From: Panax quinquefolius
Lineage: Eukaryota > Streptophyta > Magnoliopsida > Apiales > Araliaceae
Direction: 5' to 3'
NCBI GenBank assembly: GCA_020205615.1
Contig: CM035153.1
Span: 96,872,792-96,936,791 of the forward strand
DNA length: 64,000 nt
Shown piece after piece: positions 11,725 to 22,151 of the stretch. Under the pieces are notes generated by a model. That model did not search any database. It had not been told where the DNA came from and saw only the letters and a program-made list of their open reading frames with translations. The translations under genes and the position numbers were made by a program. How positions within the stretch are numbered: position 1 is the stretch's first letter; each line of letters opens with the position of its first letter.

Positions 11725-13675
11725 TTTTTTTTGAGGCCATGATTTGTGTATATTTTTGTATATTTAGATTTATTATTTTTGCTTTTCTTTGTTCTATTTC
11801 TAACAAAAGTGTAGGATCATCTCTTTAATTTGATCTTTAAATCTGGAATTTATTGAGCTGTCCATACGAGGCATACATTTATATTCAGGTGATATCATTC
11901 CTTTACTTATTTACTTGTCTTTATACATTGCGGACAATGTAAGTTTTAAGTTGGGGGCGGGATTTATTTGCCTTCTTATTCCATGCACTTCACATACTTT
12001 GTTAGGATATGAGCAAATTATTTTATTTTATTTTTAAAAAAATAAATAATTTAAATAATTTATGCTATGGTTCTTGAGCTGATATTGATTTTCCTTTTGT
12101 CTAGCTGATGCAATAACGATGATGCATTCATCATAATGTTTTACATTTGCATGCTTAGTTCTCATACTATCATTATTAAAAGAAATTTTTATGATCTCCA
12201 ATCCTTATTTTATTTGAGCACATAAGACAACAAATGCATGACTAGATGGATGAGTTAGTATAACTTGAATTTCCTGAAAATAAAAATGCAGAGACCGAGT
12301 AACCTGTGAGATTTGAGAAAATCGTCCTATTTGATGGTTTTTACATCAACTCTGATTTTTTTTGAAAAGCGTATTTTTTGTGTGTGAGTAGTATCATTAT
12401 TCTTTGATTTGATTGAACACTAGAAAGGTACGTCCATGAAATGTAATCTCTTTTGAAGGATTCCTAATATTGCTTGAACTGAAGAACTTTAGACCTTAGG
12501 AAGTGACTTAGAGGCCATCTTTTGTAGCTGATATAATCCTAATCCCACATTTACATATGTACCGCTAGTCACTCTTTTGAGCCTTTTATATAGCCTTTCT
12601 TTAGTAGCTTGATATCCTTACCCTACTCTAATTTGGAGTGTAACCATATTTATGGCAAACCCTTTATCTAAGGATGTGTTGAGATTGTTTCTATGTATGG
12701 GCAATAGTGAAAAGTGAGCTTGAAAAAAAATGATAAAAAAGAGAAAAAAAAAAGAAGGCAATACAAGAAAAGTAATGAAATCTCCTTTAACAATCAAAGA
12801 AAAGAACAAAATGCATAGTAAGGAGATGTGAAAAAAAAGATGTGAAATTTTTTATTGAAGAAAAGCTCAAATGAAGTTGAATTATGCCCAAGTGTTAATT
12901 TTATATCTCAACATGTTTTTTAGATCGTTGAATTCCTTATATGCCCCTTTATTTCATAACCCTTGCCTTGTGTCTTGTGCCTTGCATTATAACCCTAAGA
13001 AGTCCTAATGATCCTTTGCAATATGGTTTAGAGGTGAGACTAGTAGAGGGGATCCATTTATGCATTTCACCTTTCTAGTGGGATTTATCCTTTCATGAGA
13101 CTTTTGTTATTTTATTTATCGCATTTTTCATATTTACATGTGAGAGGCATTTGAATTTCAATGCATTTACTCTTTATAGCCCGTATGTAATGAGAGCATT
13201 TACACCCTATTCTTGAGTGTTTAATTTTTTATGTGTATGCCAAGTGAGGAGTTGAGTCAAAGCATAGTTTGGATGGGGTTTGAGAGTTTTGCTTACTTTG
13301 ATATCGATGATGTTATGTTGTTGTCAATTCACACACTCACAATGAGATTGGTGGGAATGAAATATTCTTATTAATCTTGCTAGTTCGAGAACTTTGATGT
13401 TGCATATGTGTGTTTTGATGTCTTTGTTGAATTATTTGTATTGGTGAAGAAAAGGGGAATCATATTTTAGAAAAGAACTGTTGCATTCGAATTTTGTTTG
13501 TATATTCACTGTAAACCATCAGGAGACAAAACTCCTCCTACTAGGGACACCTAGAGGTTTAAAGGCTTGTACTATACGCTAAATGCTATCGTGCTCCCTA
13601 TGAAAGTGGCTTAAGTTTATTTATTTTCTTCATTTTCTTAGCTTTTGCTTTGCTCGAGAACTAGCAAAGTATAAG
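11725..13675 (+). mobile_element. Athila 3' spacer between integrase and PPT
   Basis: About 1.95 kb without a supported ORF follows integrase. It has a G-rich run at ~11953 (TTGGGGGCGGG), a short A-rich tract at 12722-12850, and ordinary AT-rich sequence. Athila elements often carry an env-like ORF here, but no frame of useful length or recognisable content was seen. Confidence 0.6.
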
Positions 13676-13688
13676 TTGGGGGGAATTT
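13676..13688 (+). other. Athila polypurine tract
   Basis: TTGGGGGGAATTT lies directly before TGATGTGCCAAG, a plausible LTR start. It is the G-rich tract expected at the 3' end of an Athila internal region and marks where the 3' LTR should begin. Confidence 0.6.
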
Positions 13689-14099
13689 GATGTGCCAAGA
13701 AATTGGTATATCCTAGCCCGGTCATTTATATTTTGGAGAGCATATATTTTTACAATTGTTGTGTTCTAAAGTGTTTCTCAGGTGTGGAATTTAATGGAGA
13801 ACTTGGACTTTTGAATGGAGTAATTTAGAGCTTAAAAGCCAACTATTTCAAGTTGCGGGCCAAGCCCATTAACTTAATTGAAGAAAAAAAATAGGGACAA
13901 TTATATTTTCTATTACATTTTAAAAAATAATTACTAAAAAAAGTGTACAAACAAAATAATTACAAAAAAAGTGCATATGCAATATTTAATTACAAAAAAG
14001 AGTGCAATCTTATCCCTTTTATTTAGTTGAGTGATTTAATGAGTTATTGATAATGGCCATGTTTGTAGGGATTTAAATTTTATCTCTCTCTCATCAACC

Positions 14100-14475
14100 T
14101 CCATTCAGTCGTCGCCTTCTTCCTCCTTTGCCTAAGTCGCAGTCTTGTTCCTCACCTTCGCCCCCAACCACTGCTCCACCGGCAGCCGCCCCACCCTCGC
14201 TCTTGCCACTACTCCTCCTTGCCCGCTCCGCTCCTCGCTCCTGCTCCCGCCTCCGCTCCCACCTCTCCTTCCCCTTCCTCCGCCTCCCTTCTCCTCCCGC
14301 CCACGCCCCACCACCTCCATCCACCTCCCACCACCATCCCCTCCTCCTCCCCCCCTTTCTCCACCCCACCCCACCCCACCCCCTCCCTCCCTCCCTCCCT
14401 CCCTCCCCTTCCTCTTCCTCTTCCTCCGCCTCCTCCAGTCCCCTTTCTCCTCCTCCCCAGATCGATCCAAGATGG
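14100..14475. repeat. CT-rich, strongly strand-asymmetric low-complexity tract
   Basis: The plus strand is almost all C and T in runs such as CTCCTCCC and CCTCCCTCCCTCC, far more GC-rich than the AT-rich flanks. The minus strand is correspondingly purine-rich. All six long overlapping ORFs here (proline/serine-rich on plus, glycine/arginine-rich on minus) follow from composition and are not called genes. Confidence 0.85.
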
Positions 14476-14564
14476 TAGTCGGTGGAGACCCGTCACTAAG
14501 CCGTGATGGAGGCCCTCCACCACCGTTGCTTAGCTCCACCACCGATCCAGTTCTTCAACTCTAC

Positions 14565-14890
14565 CGGTAATCAAACCTTAATATGTTGGTAACCAAATAG
14601 GCATACTAAGGTAACCAAACCTTAGTTCCTTCTGATAAGGTAACCAAATTTTATGCAGTTGGTTACTAAACCTTCCGATAAGGTAACCAATTTAGTTTAT
14701 TAGGTTACTAATTTATTTTGGATGTGATGCAATTGGTAACCAAATTTCATATAGTTGGTTACCAAACCATTTGATAAGGTAACCAATTCAGTTTTATTTG
14801 ATTACCAATTTTATTTTAAATGTGATGCGATTCTTAGTCAAAATTAGTATAAAGGTAACCATTTCAATTTTGTGGGTAACCAAATCGTCA
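14565..14890. repeat. Cluster of about 13 GGTAACC-type palindromic motifs
   Basis: The palindrome GGTAACC, usually followed by AAA, recurs roughly every 20-30 bases (for example near 14590, 14611, 14639, 14731, 14777, 14875), with variants GGTTACT, GGTTACC and GATTACC. Many copies are followed by TTTAG or TTTTA. The spacing is irregular, so this is an interspersed motif cluster, not a simple tandem repeat. Confidence 0.75.
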
Positions 14891-16508
14891 AAAGAAATTC
14901 GAATAGCAACTCCGTGGCGGTGATGTGGCAGTGGCGTGTAGTATGGCGAGAGAGGAGGATGATGAACATTAGCTCCTTTATAATTTTTTATTTTTAATTT
15001 TCTCATTTTGATTTGAATTTTGAAACATGGATTTGAAATTGTTGTTAGAGACAAGATTTGAATTTGAATTTGAATTTGAATGATTAGTTATCCTTGATTT
15101 TAGGTTTCCTTATTAATGTGAATTGTCTTATTTTGTAATAATTACATTCTTTTGTAATTATTTAGTTGATGCACTTTTTTTGTAATTACTTTCTATTTGT
15201 TGTATACTTATGTAAAGGACTTAAAAAAATAAGCAGCCAATTGGTTTTGGCAGCCCAAATAATTGTCCAGCAACAAGTCGTTTACTTTTACGGAATGCCC
15301 TAAATGAATTAGGAGAGAAGCTACAACAAAGAAGGAAAAAAAAAAGAAAAAGAAAAAAAAAGAAGATAATTGGATGAGGAGCAGCACGAGTACCAAGGCG
15401 GAAGGAGATGCAAGAGATCAGAAAATTAGGAGAGCAAATCCTTCATATTTTTTTCCTTTGGATTATTCCGAATTTGAAGCTTATAAGAGGGGGAATCTTG
15501 TTGTTAATCTGAAGGGGGGTTCCACATCTATAAACATAGTACTGACATTACATTTAAGGGGGATATATCACCAACATTAAGGGGATTCTTGATTCTTTTT
15601 TTTTTTTTTTGGCAATTGATTTTTCAAGCATTAAGATTTCGTTCCTAGGATTATGTGCGGGAGGAAAGCAGCTTTTACATGCTTATTGGTATGCTATTTT
15701 ATTTTTTATTTTAGTTTATTTTGTTTAGCAATTGAGGAACACAATTCGTTTATTGAATTTATTTATTATTATTTTTTTATCTTTGAATGTTAATGATATC
15801 ATTGTTTATTATTTAGAGCAGAGTATTTTTGAAGATTGAGATTCTGAATTTATTTTATTGTCTTCTTCAACTAATTGGTACATCGAACTAAGTTTTCTAT
15901 TTATTTAAACATGTATTATTTTATTCTGTTTTGTGTTCTAATTTAAAGCATGCTAGGTTGGATTATTTTCTAGGGTTGAGGATGAATATAATTGATTGAT
16001 TCCATTGCACTTATTCATGCCAAATGATTCTACCAAATTTAGTGCTTCAACGTAAAAAAAATATTTTCTTTCAATTGGACACCTATTTTTATCATAAAAA
16101 AAAGGTTGGATTCAGTATATGATTTGCTCAAAGCGGATATAAACTGTGTTTTTATAGAAATAACGAGTATTTTGATTTTATACTTATATTTGGTTATGAA
16201 AGAATTAACAATATGATTTAATAAATTAATTGGACTTAATTGATTTTATTTTCCACATCTAATAAAGTCGAGAGACCAAATTAGTACGAGATAAAAAGTT
16301 GAGTATTGGGCATGAATATTAGGAAAATGATATCAAATAAATGATTCTGCCACCCTAGTATTTTATTATTAATTATTTTATTCACGTATTTTTAGTTGAT
16401 AAAATTTCCTCTAAATTTCTAAGCTAGATTGGGAATTAATTAGAATTAGTTGTAGACACTCAAAATTTTGCATTCCTGTTACTAACATTGTAGGAGGGCA
16501 GAATCGTC

Positions 16509-16890
16509 TTTCAAAGATAACCCTGAAAAACAAAAAAGTTCCAGTTCCGAAAATCCCACCGGAGAAGCCTTTTCAATCTCGGAGATAACCCTGAGATAGT
16601 CAATCCCGGAAACAACACTGGGAGTTTCATTCTCAACCTCGAAGACAACCCCGAAGAGTGCAGTTGCATTTCTGGAGATAACCCCGAAGATGCTCTTTTC
16701 AACCTTTCCAATCAGCTTCAACCTCGGAGATAACCCCGAGGCACTCAGTCCCAAACCCGGAGACAACCCCGAGAGGTCAGGCACACCTCAGAGATAACCC
16801 TGAGGACATCCAGTACTTGCAGCAGCCCAATCTCAGAGATAACCCTGAGCAACGACTACTTTATCAGCCCAAACCGGAGATAACCCCGGT
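16509..16890 (+). repeat. Array of short imperfect palindromes with AGATAACC loop (LTR U3)
   Basis: At least nine units share an 8-base centre close to AGATAACC flanked by complementary 5-6 base arms. The arms differ between units but stay complementary: CCTCGG/CCGAGG (16722-16741), CCTCAG/CTGAGG (16786-16805), CTCAG/CTGAG (16832-16849), ACCGG/CCGGT (16873-16890), TTTCA/TGAAA (16509-16528, longer centre). Units at 16578 and 16604 need one G-T pairing each. It lies upstream of the TATA box. Confidence 0.85.
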
Positions 16891-17312
16891 GAGGGGAAAA
16901 TCATCATTTTGTCACCTCGATTCCACACGTACGCCGTCTCAACACATTTCAGCATACATTCCACACAGCAGTGTCCTATAAGAACCAAATAGCTATAATC
17001 CCGAGTTACTACTACACAAGACAGCACACCAGATGGAATTTAAAGCTTGAAGACCAAGGGCATGGTCCCATCTTCCTGACTTCTTACAACCTCTAATCCC
17101 ATGTCATTTGTGTTGCTCTCGACAACAGCACTCCGTAAAAGGTCTTATACACCCCAATCGGAGGCTCGGATTGAAGTTCTAAAAGTTTGAGCGGACATCA
17201 CGTTGCATGCATGCACGTACTTCGAAACGGTGGGACCCACGGACGGGGCACCACTGGCAAGTGACCCGCAGTATCTCATCTGCGGTTGCATGTAAGTACA
17301 CCTACGGCTCCC

Positions 17313-17330
17313 CCCTCTATAAATAGAGGG
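17313..17330 (+). promoter_or_regulatory. Palindromic TATA box of the Tat LTR
   Basis: TATAAATA at 17318-17325 sits in the perfect inverted repeat CCCTCTAT-AA-ATAGAGGG. The other plus-strand Tat LTR has the same box at 60298-60305, with one arm changed. It is the probable core promoter, so transcription would start about 30 bases downstream. Confidence 0.82.
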
Positions 17331-17603
17331 CTTGGGGTGGCCATTTTGTAAGAGAAAACGACGAGAAAGCCCTATCCAATTTGCTTTGTGCCTACGATAA
17401 ACTGAGTGCTTTCTCATTCTAAACACGTGTGAGCTTATATATTGTCTTATTTTTATAGGCGGGAGCAGAGTGTTCATCCATTTAAAGCTATAGAAGTCTT
17501 CTTTGGCAGTCCACTGTAAACCTTCTTACACTTCCTAAAGCCTTTCTCTTCTACTCTGCACACACTTTTCTTCACGTTGAGAGTCGTGTTGCGTGTCTAT
17601 GTT

Positions 17604-18190
17604 TGGACTTCAGTCCGTGGCTTTTATTTCCTTTTGTATGTATATATATAATTATATATATAGACTAACATTATCGAGTTATGCCTCGATATATATATAT
17701 ATATATATGAACTGTTGTGGAACTCTGTTCGATGAGCCTGGATTTTACATCCGGAGCATTTATTTACTTTTATATATATATATATATATATACTTATATA
17801 TATAAACTATTGTCGAACTCTGTTCGATGAGCCTGGATTTTACTTCCGGAGCGTTTATTGCTTTTTTATATATATAAATACTTATATATATATATATATA
17901 TTTACAATTCTGTCAAGCCTGAAGTTTACTTCATGGCCTTTTACTGCTTTATTTATATTTCGTCCCACCTGGAGTTTACTTCGTGGCGGTTGATCGTTTT
18001 TACTGCTTTATTTACATTTTCGTCCCGCCTAGAGTTTACTTTGTGGCGGTTGATCGTAGTTACTGCTTTATTTATATTTCTGATCCCCCCATGGAGGTGC
18101 TTCGTGGTGGTTGATCGTGTCTCTATATATATATGTTTATCGCTTTTATATATTTACATTTACAATCCCCCATGAAGTTCATTTCGTGGT
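17604..18190 (+). repeat. TA microsatellites and repeated stem-loop units downstream of the Tat promoter
   Basis: Downstream of the TATA box are GGACT-TC-AGTCC (near 17606), then units built as CCTGGAT-TTTAC-ATCCGG (17737-17754), GAAG-TTTA-CTTC (17921-17932) and relatives of CCTGGAGTTTACTTCGTGG near 17970 and 18030. They are separated by (TA)n runs at 17641-17710, 17775-17805 and 17865-17905. The copy at 60580 keeps the first palindrome but lacks most of the rest. Confidence 0.7.
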
Positions 18191-18430
18191 GGTTGACAGT
18201 CTGTATATACATATTTACAACTTTTATATATATAACTGCTTACAAATTTCATATAACTGTTACATCATATGAGCTTAGGAATCATGTGATCACAGATTCA
18301 GTCTCCTGAATCTAGATTCGGTTCCCGTGATGGACATTTTCGGCTGTAAACAGCTTGTACATTATTCACGGTGTTTGAATTTCCTTAGACGGCTCTCATG
18401 CCCATAAGGAGTTCGGCACTGCTATATATC

Positions 18431-18467
18431 TTATTTTCTCGAAGATGTTTCGCATCTCGAAAATAAA
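18431..18467 (+). terminator. Hairpin containing a poly(A) signal in the Tat LTR
   Basis: TTATTTT (18431-18437) pairs with AAAATAA (18460-18466); CGA pairs with TCG and GATG with CATC inside, leaving small bulges and a 5-base loop. AATAAA (18462-18467) overlaps the 3' arm. This is a plausible 3'-end-processing element of the LTR. Confidence 0.55.
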
Positions 18468-19024
18468 AGCAACTAAGCCGAACATTTAATAAAAATGAGA
18501 GTATCAAATGCCTCAATTTTTATTAAGCATAAGGGTTTGGAAAACCTCTTTTACAAAACATTATTGTTATATCTTGTTAAAACTAATTTTTTACACAAAT
18601 TCAAACCCTTTGTATATAGGTGCGAATGAGGCATATCACTACTTCTAAATAATTGCACATTGACCCACACACATACACATTCATATAATAGTTTAACTGA
18701 AAAGTGGCAGTCACCGTGGTAACACGAATGTCGGGGGGTGCCTAACACCTTCCCTCCGCATAAGCAAGTCCCCAGACCCTAACGAATCTCGATTTCAAAG
18801 ACCTGTTTAGCAGTGTTATATCACTTGGTCAATGTGCAAACCTTTTCTCGGTTGAGTTGGTGCAACCATTTAAAAATACCAACTGGCGACTCTTACAGTC
18901 CAATCGTCGCCATATAAATGTTGGACCTTTTCGCAACTTGTTTTTTCAAACAAATCTCACCTAACATTAGAACACCAAAGGAGAAGAACCGAAAAGGGTC
19001 AGTAAAAATCACGACGTCGACAGG

Positions 19025-19043
19025 TGGCGACTCCGCTGGGGAC
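19025..19043 (+). other. Primer binding site, tRNA-Arg type of Tat/Ogre elements
   Basis: TGGCGACTCCGCTGGGGAC begins two bases after the LTR end. This block is the PBS found in Tat/Ogre-related plant elements, assigned there to tRNA-Arg. A shorter look-alike, TGGCGACTCTTACAGTCC, lies inside the LTR at 18884-18901. Confidence 0.8.
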
Positions 19044-19779
19044 TTCAGTAAGAGGACTTAAGCCGCTATTACAATCTTTTCAAAAACTGTTATATGCTTG
19101 TGTGTGGATGTTGCATTTACATTTTCATGAATGTGTATGAATGTATTTACTTACTGCACTTAATGCTTTACACTATATCTGCATACAATATTAGTGCTTC
19201 GCACATGTCATCATTCCCAGAACGGTGAGACACGTTGCATGTGAATGTATGTTGTGTGGCTCCTCCACTAGGAGGCTATCCTATCAGTGTTTGATTACTG
19301 GACTTGTAGGGAGACTAATTCCAACGAGGCTCAAGAAAGGCATCACCCAGATTTGCTCCAGTTGAAAGACCAGATTAACTTCCCGTCAAGTAAATAGCGA
19401 TGTTCTGGGAACCTTCATGCCAAAAAGCCGCAAGAGTAACCTAAGATAGATCAGCCTCTGATAAACCAAACGCGGAGGAAAGTCTCTTCATGCTTTCTAT
19501 TTTCAATTACTTGTAAAGACAATTACTTGTAATTTCATTCCATGTCAATCTCTATGTAATGGAAAATATGAAGGATATGTGTACATGCATATTAGAGTCT
19601 GGCATGGTATCAACTGACATCCGTTTTGCAGGATAATACTCCTAAAAAATAAACACATTATGATATCATGTAAACATTTATACATTCCCTAAAGACTAAA
19701 CTACATAAGTTTTTGTAGGGAAACAATTGGGCCTGTTACCCGATCAAAGTCCAAAAAGGCCACGAGCTTACAACCAATT
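19044..19779 (+). mobile_element. Tat 5' leader, noncoding
   Basis: This is the stretch between PBS and gag. No supported ORF, repeat or domain was seen. Just upstream of the gag start the sequence could encode TRSKSKKATSLQP in frame with gag, so the original start may lie about 40 bases further upstream and be mutated. Confidence 0.6.
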
Positions 19780-21264
19780 ATGTCTTCATCTGACTAGTCT
19801 AATCCTGCTCTTGTCTCTTGTGATGAGTTTGACAGATTAAGCAAATAAGTCACAGATTTGGTTGTTCTGCTTAAAGAACTACACCAGTCTACTCAGGGTT
19901 TACGAATACCCATACATACAGAATCCTCTGCACATGGAGGAACACAAGGTACGGATCAAGCAAATCCAATACCTGAGCTTCAGTTGGATAAGTCCAACAA
20001 AATTCCTGAAAACACCCATCTCAAAGAAGATCCAGACAGCGGTGATATCAGGAAAAAAGTCCTTCAAATGGAAGAAACCATTCGGTCTATAAAAGGAATT
20101 GGAGCACACGGGAGTGTCCCATATGCTGACCTTTGTATATTCCCTGGTGTGTATTATCTAGAGAAGTTCAAGACCCCTGACTTTGAAAAGTATGACGGGT
20201 TAGGGGATCCTTACACACATTTGAATGTATTCATTGGAGAACTCGAATCTTATGCCGAGGATGAAAAGCTTAGAATGCAATTGTTTCAAAAGAGTCTAAC
20301 TGGAGAAGCCCGATCATGGTATACCAAATTAGACAATTGTAAGATCCATAGCTGGGAGGAGCTAGCTCATGCCTTCCTCAGTCAATACAACTTCCAGTCT
20401 CAGATGGCTCCTGACTGGTACCAAATTACCAAGGTCAAGAAACAGTCTAATAAGTCTTTCAGAGAGCATGCTCAAAGGTGGAGGCGCCTTGCTGCTCAAG
20501 TTATTCCTTATATGACGGAGTCAGAAATGGTGATGACCTTCATAGACATACAAGAAGCTTATTTCTATGAAAGAGTTTTAGCTGGCATTGGCAAGCCATT
20601 TTTTGAAATGATTAAACATGGAGAGATGGATGAGATGGGATTGAAGTCAGGAAAGATCCAAGACCTAGCCGCTCTGAAAGCTATTGCTAAGCACATCCAG
20701 TCCGGAACTTATGGAAACAACCCCCGGAGGGTCCATAAAAAGAAAGAGGAGGATGTTTCCTTAACACTACAAGGTCAAAAAGGCAGTCAGAACACGCCTA
20801 TCCAGAGTAGAAACTAATCCCCTTTTCAAGCACAGTCTTCCAATCCCACATTGCCAAAGGGTGGAAAAGTACAACGCAATCGAGTGTTCACACCCCTAGG
20901 GGATTTGCTCGAGAATGTTCTCAATCTTCTGACTACTCAGAAGAAAATTACACATCTTCTTCCATCAGCCAACCCGAATGGGAAGAGTTTCAATGCTACC
21001 CGGAAGTGTGCCTATCATGTTGGAGCGCCAGGACATGATACTCAGGATTGCTGGGCCTTGAAACATAAGATCCAGGATTTAATCGACAACGGGGAGATTG
21101 TGGTGACTAAACCCGACCAACCTCATGTCCAAGACAACCTTCTTCCTCAACACAAAGAAGAAAAGGTTAACATGATTAATTGGAGTAGTGGACAGAGTTC
21201 CAATAATGTTCTTGAATCTTCCCAAACCAGCAAGGACGGTGCTAACAAATGGGACTACGCATAG
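19780..21264 (+). pseudogene. Tat gag (capsid and first zinc-knuckle domain), stop-containing
   Basis: An in-frame ATG at 19780 is followed by a TAG and a TAA within 25 codons. The frame is then open to 20817. The capsid domain shows FEKYDGLGDPYTHL, then LFQKSLTGEARSWYTKLD, then FREHAQRWRRLAAQV, typical of Tat/Ogre gag. After a TAA at 20815 the same frame resumes (20851-21264) with HLLPSANPNGK and the zinc-binding block CAYHVGAPGHDTQDCWALKH. The order is capsid, linker, knuckle. Gag would package element RNA. Two early nonsense changes plus the 20815 stop make it nonfunctional. Confidence 0.85.
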
Positions 21265-22151
21265 TTCCAATTTGTGATGGAACCAAAGATGAAATCTCTT
21301 TGCAAACAAGTAGACCGATTGACAGAAATGCTGATCCATTAACACCAAGTCACACGCTAATTAGTCAGAAGCATGATAGTCTCCTTCCTTTTGTTATGAA
21401 CACTCCATCATCGCCTTCAGAAAGTGAAACACTGGAGAATAAAGTTGCAAAAAGAGTAAGGGCCAAAGCATGTCGGGATTTTGCCAATAAAAGGGAATTT
21501 ACATATCATGGCCAACCTATCGAGGAGATATTTCAGATGTTGATCAATGAAGGAAGAATTATATCCCTTCTACCTCCAATCAATCCCCGTTCTAGATGGT
21601 TCAATTCTAATGGAGTATGCTAGTATCACTCCCACTCTCGAGGACACAACACAAAAGAATGTTGGGCACTCCACCACCTCATTCAGAATTTAATTGATAG
21701 CGGTGTCCTGCAAATGGAAGATGACGACACTTTGTTACTCGAGAGTGGGAAAACATGTCCTACAAAATGGAAGGATGGGCGTATGATTATATCCATTGAG
21801 GATGATTTGGTACGCCGGACCACACTCACAATACAAGCAATTCAACTCAAAGGTGCTGATAATCCTTTGAAAGTGGCTGCACCAAAGCCAATTCTCTTGC
21901 CATCTAGGCTACAGTATCCTGTTGACAGCTTGAAAAAATTCCCATGGAATTATGGGCAGGCTGAAGGATCTACATCACACATAACTGCTACAGTGTCGAA
22001 GGAAAATCCACTATATCTTCCCCATCGAGTGATGAAGCTTACCATCAAATCAAAGGGGAAAGTTCCCATGGAGAAAATTGAAAATTTCCTCCGTACTATG
22101 GGCCATAACGAAGCCAAGGTGGTTTTAAGCTTAAGAGAAGCTCCACAATAA
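21249..22151 (+). pseudogene. Tat Gag-Pol linker with a second zinc-knuckle domain
   Basis: A second copy of the linker plus knuckle pattern lies at about 21560-21715: SLLPPINPRSRWFN, a TAG at 21621, then YHSHSRGHNTKECWALHH and LIQNLIDSGV. It parallels the first copy around 20955-21090 (LLPSANP... then GHDTQDCWALKH). The following ORF, 21714-22151, is an acidic-to-basic linker with no recognised domain, ending near the protease. Duplicated linker-knuckle modules are part of this gene's layout here; I cannot say whether that is usual for the family. Confidence 0.7.

Larger units (their letters stand above)
13689..16450 (+). mobile_element. Putative Athila 3' LTR, right end undefined, cut by the Tat element
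   Basis: The sequence after the PPT begins TGATGTGCCAAG and runs without a recognised gene to the Tat LTR at 16451. No second LTR copy exists in the window, so the end cannot be proved and part may be other DNA. Inside are a CT-rich tract (14100-14475), a cluster of GGTAACC motifs (14565-14890), a pair of inverted TAATTACAAAAAAAGTGCA blocks, and A/T-rich sequence. The 71-codon and shorter ORFs here look like chance. Confidence 0.45.
16451..19022 (+). mobile_element. 5' LTR of a Tat/Ogre-type retrotransposon
   Basis: The LTR starts TGTAGACACTC at 16451 and ends GTCGACA at 19022, two bases before the PBS (2572 bp). Its start is shared with LTRs at 59335 (plus) and 44070 (minus), both of which follow a PPT, which proves the boundary. 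In order it holds a hairpin array (16509-16890), a TATA box (17318-17325), TA microsatellites (17641-17905), a stem-loop-rich region (17604-18190), and a hairpin with AATAAA (18431-18467). The left flanking 5 bases are TTAGT; no right TSD is available. Confidence 0.88.

Noticed and set aside
11725..13675. Athila env-like gene
   Set aside because: No frame with a signal peptide, membrane segment or useful length was seen in the expected position.
14094..14570. Six long overlapping ORFs on both strands
   Set aside because: They arise from the CT-rich low-complexity tract; proline/serine- and glycine/arginine-rich content follows from composition and no domain is recognisable.
16482..17477. Minus-strand ORFs across the Tat LTR
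   Set aside because: They read through the hairpin array and promoter; SGLSPRL-like repeats are translations of the AGATAACCCC units.
17593..18175. Tyr/Ile-rich plus-strand ORFs
   Set aside because: Translations of (TA)n microsatellite.
18884..18901. Tat PBS inside the LTR
   Set aside because: The TGGCGACTCT match lacks the CTGGGGA extension and lies before the LTR end; 19025-19043 fits better.
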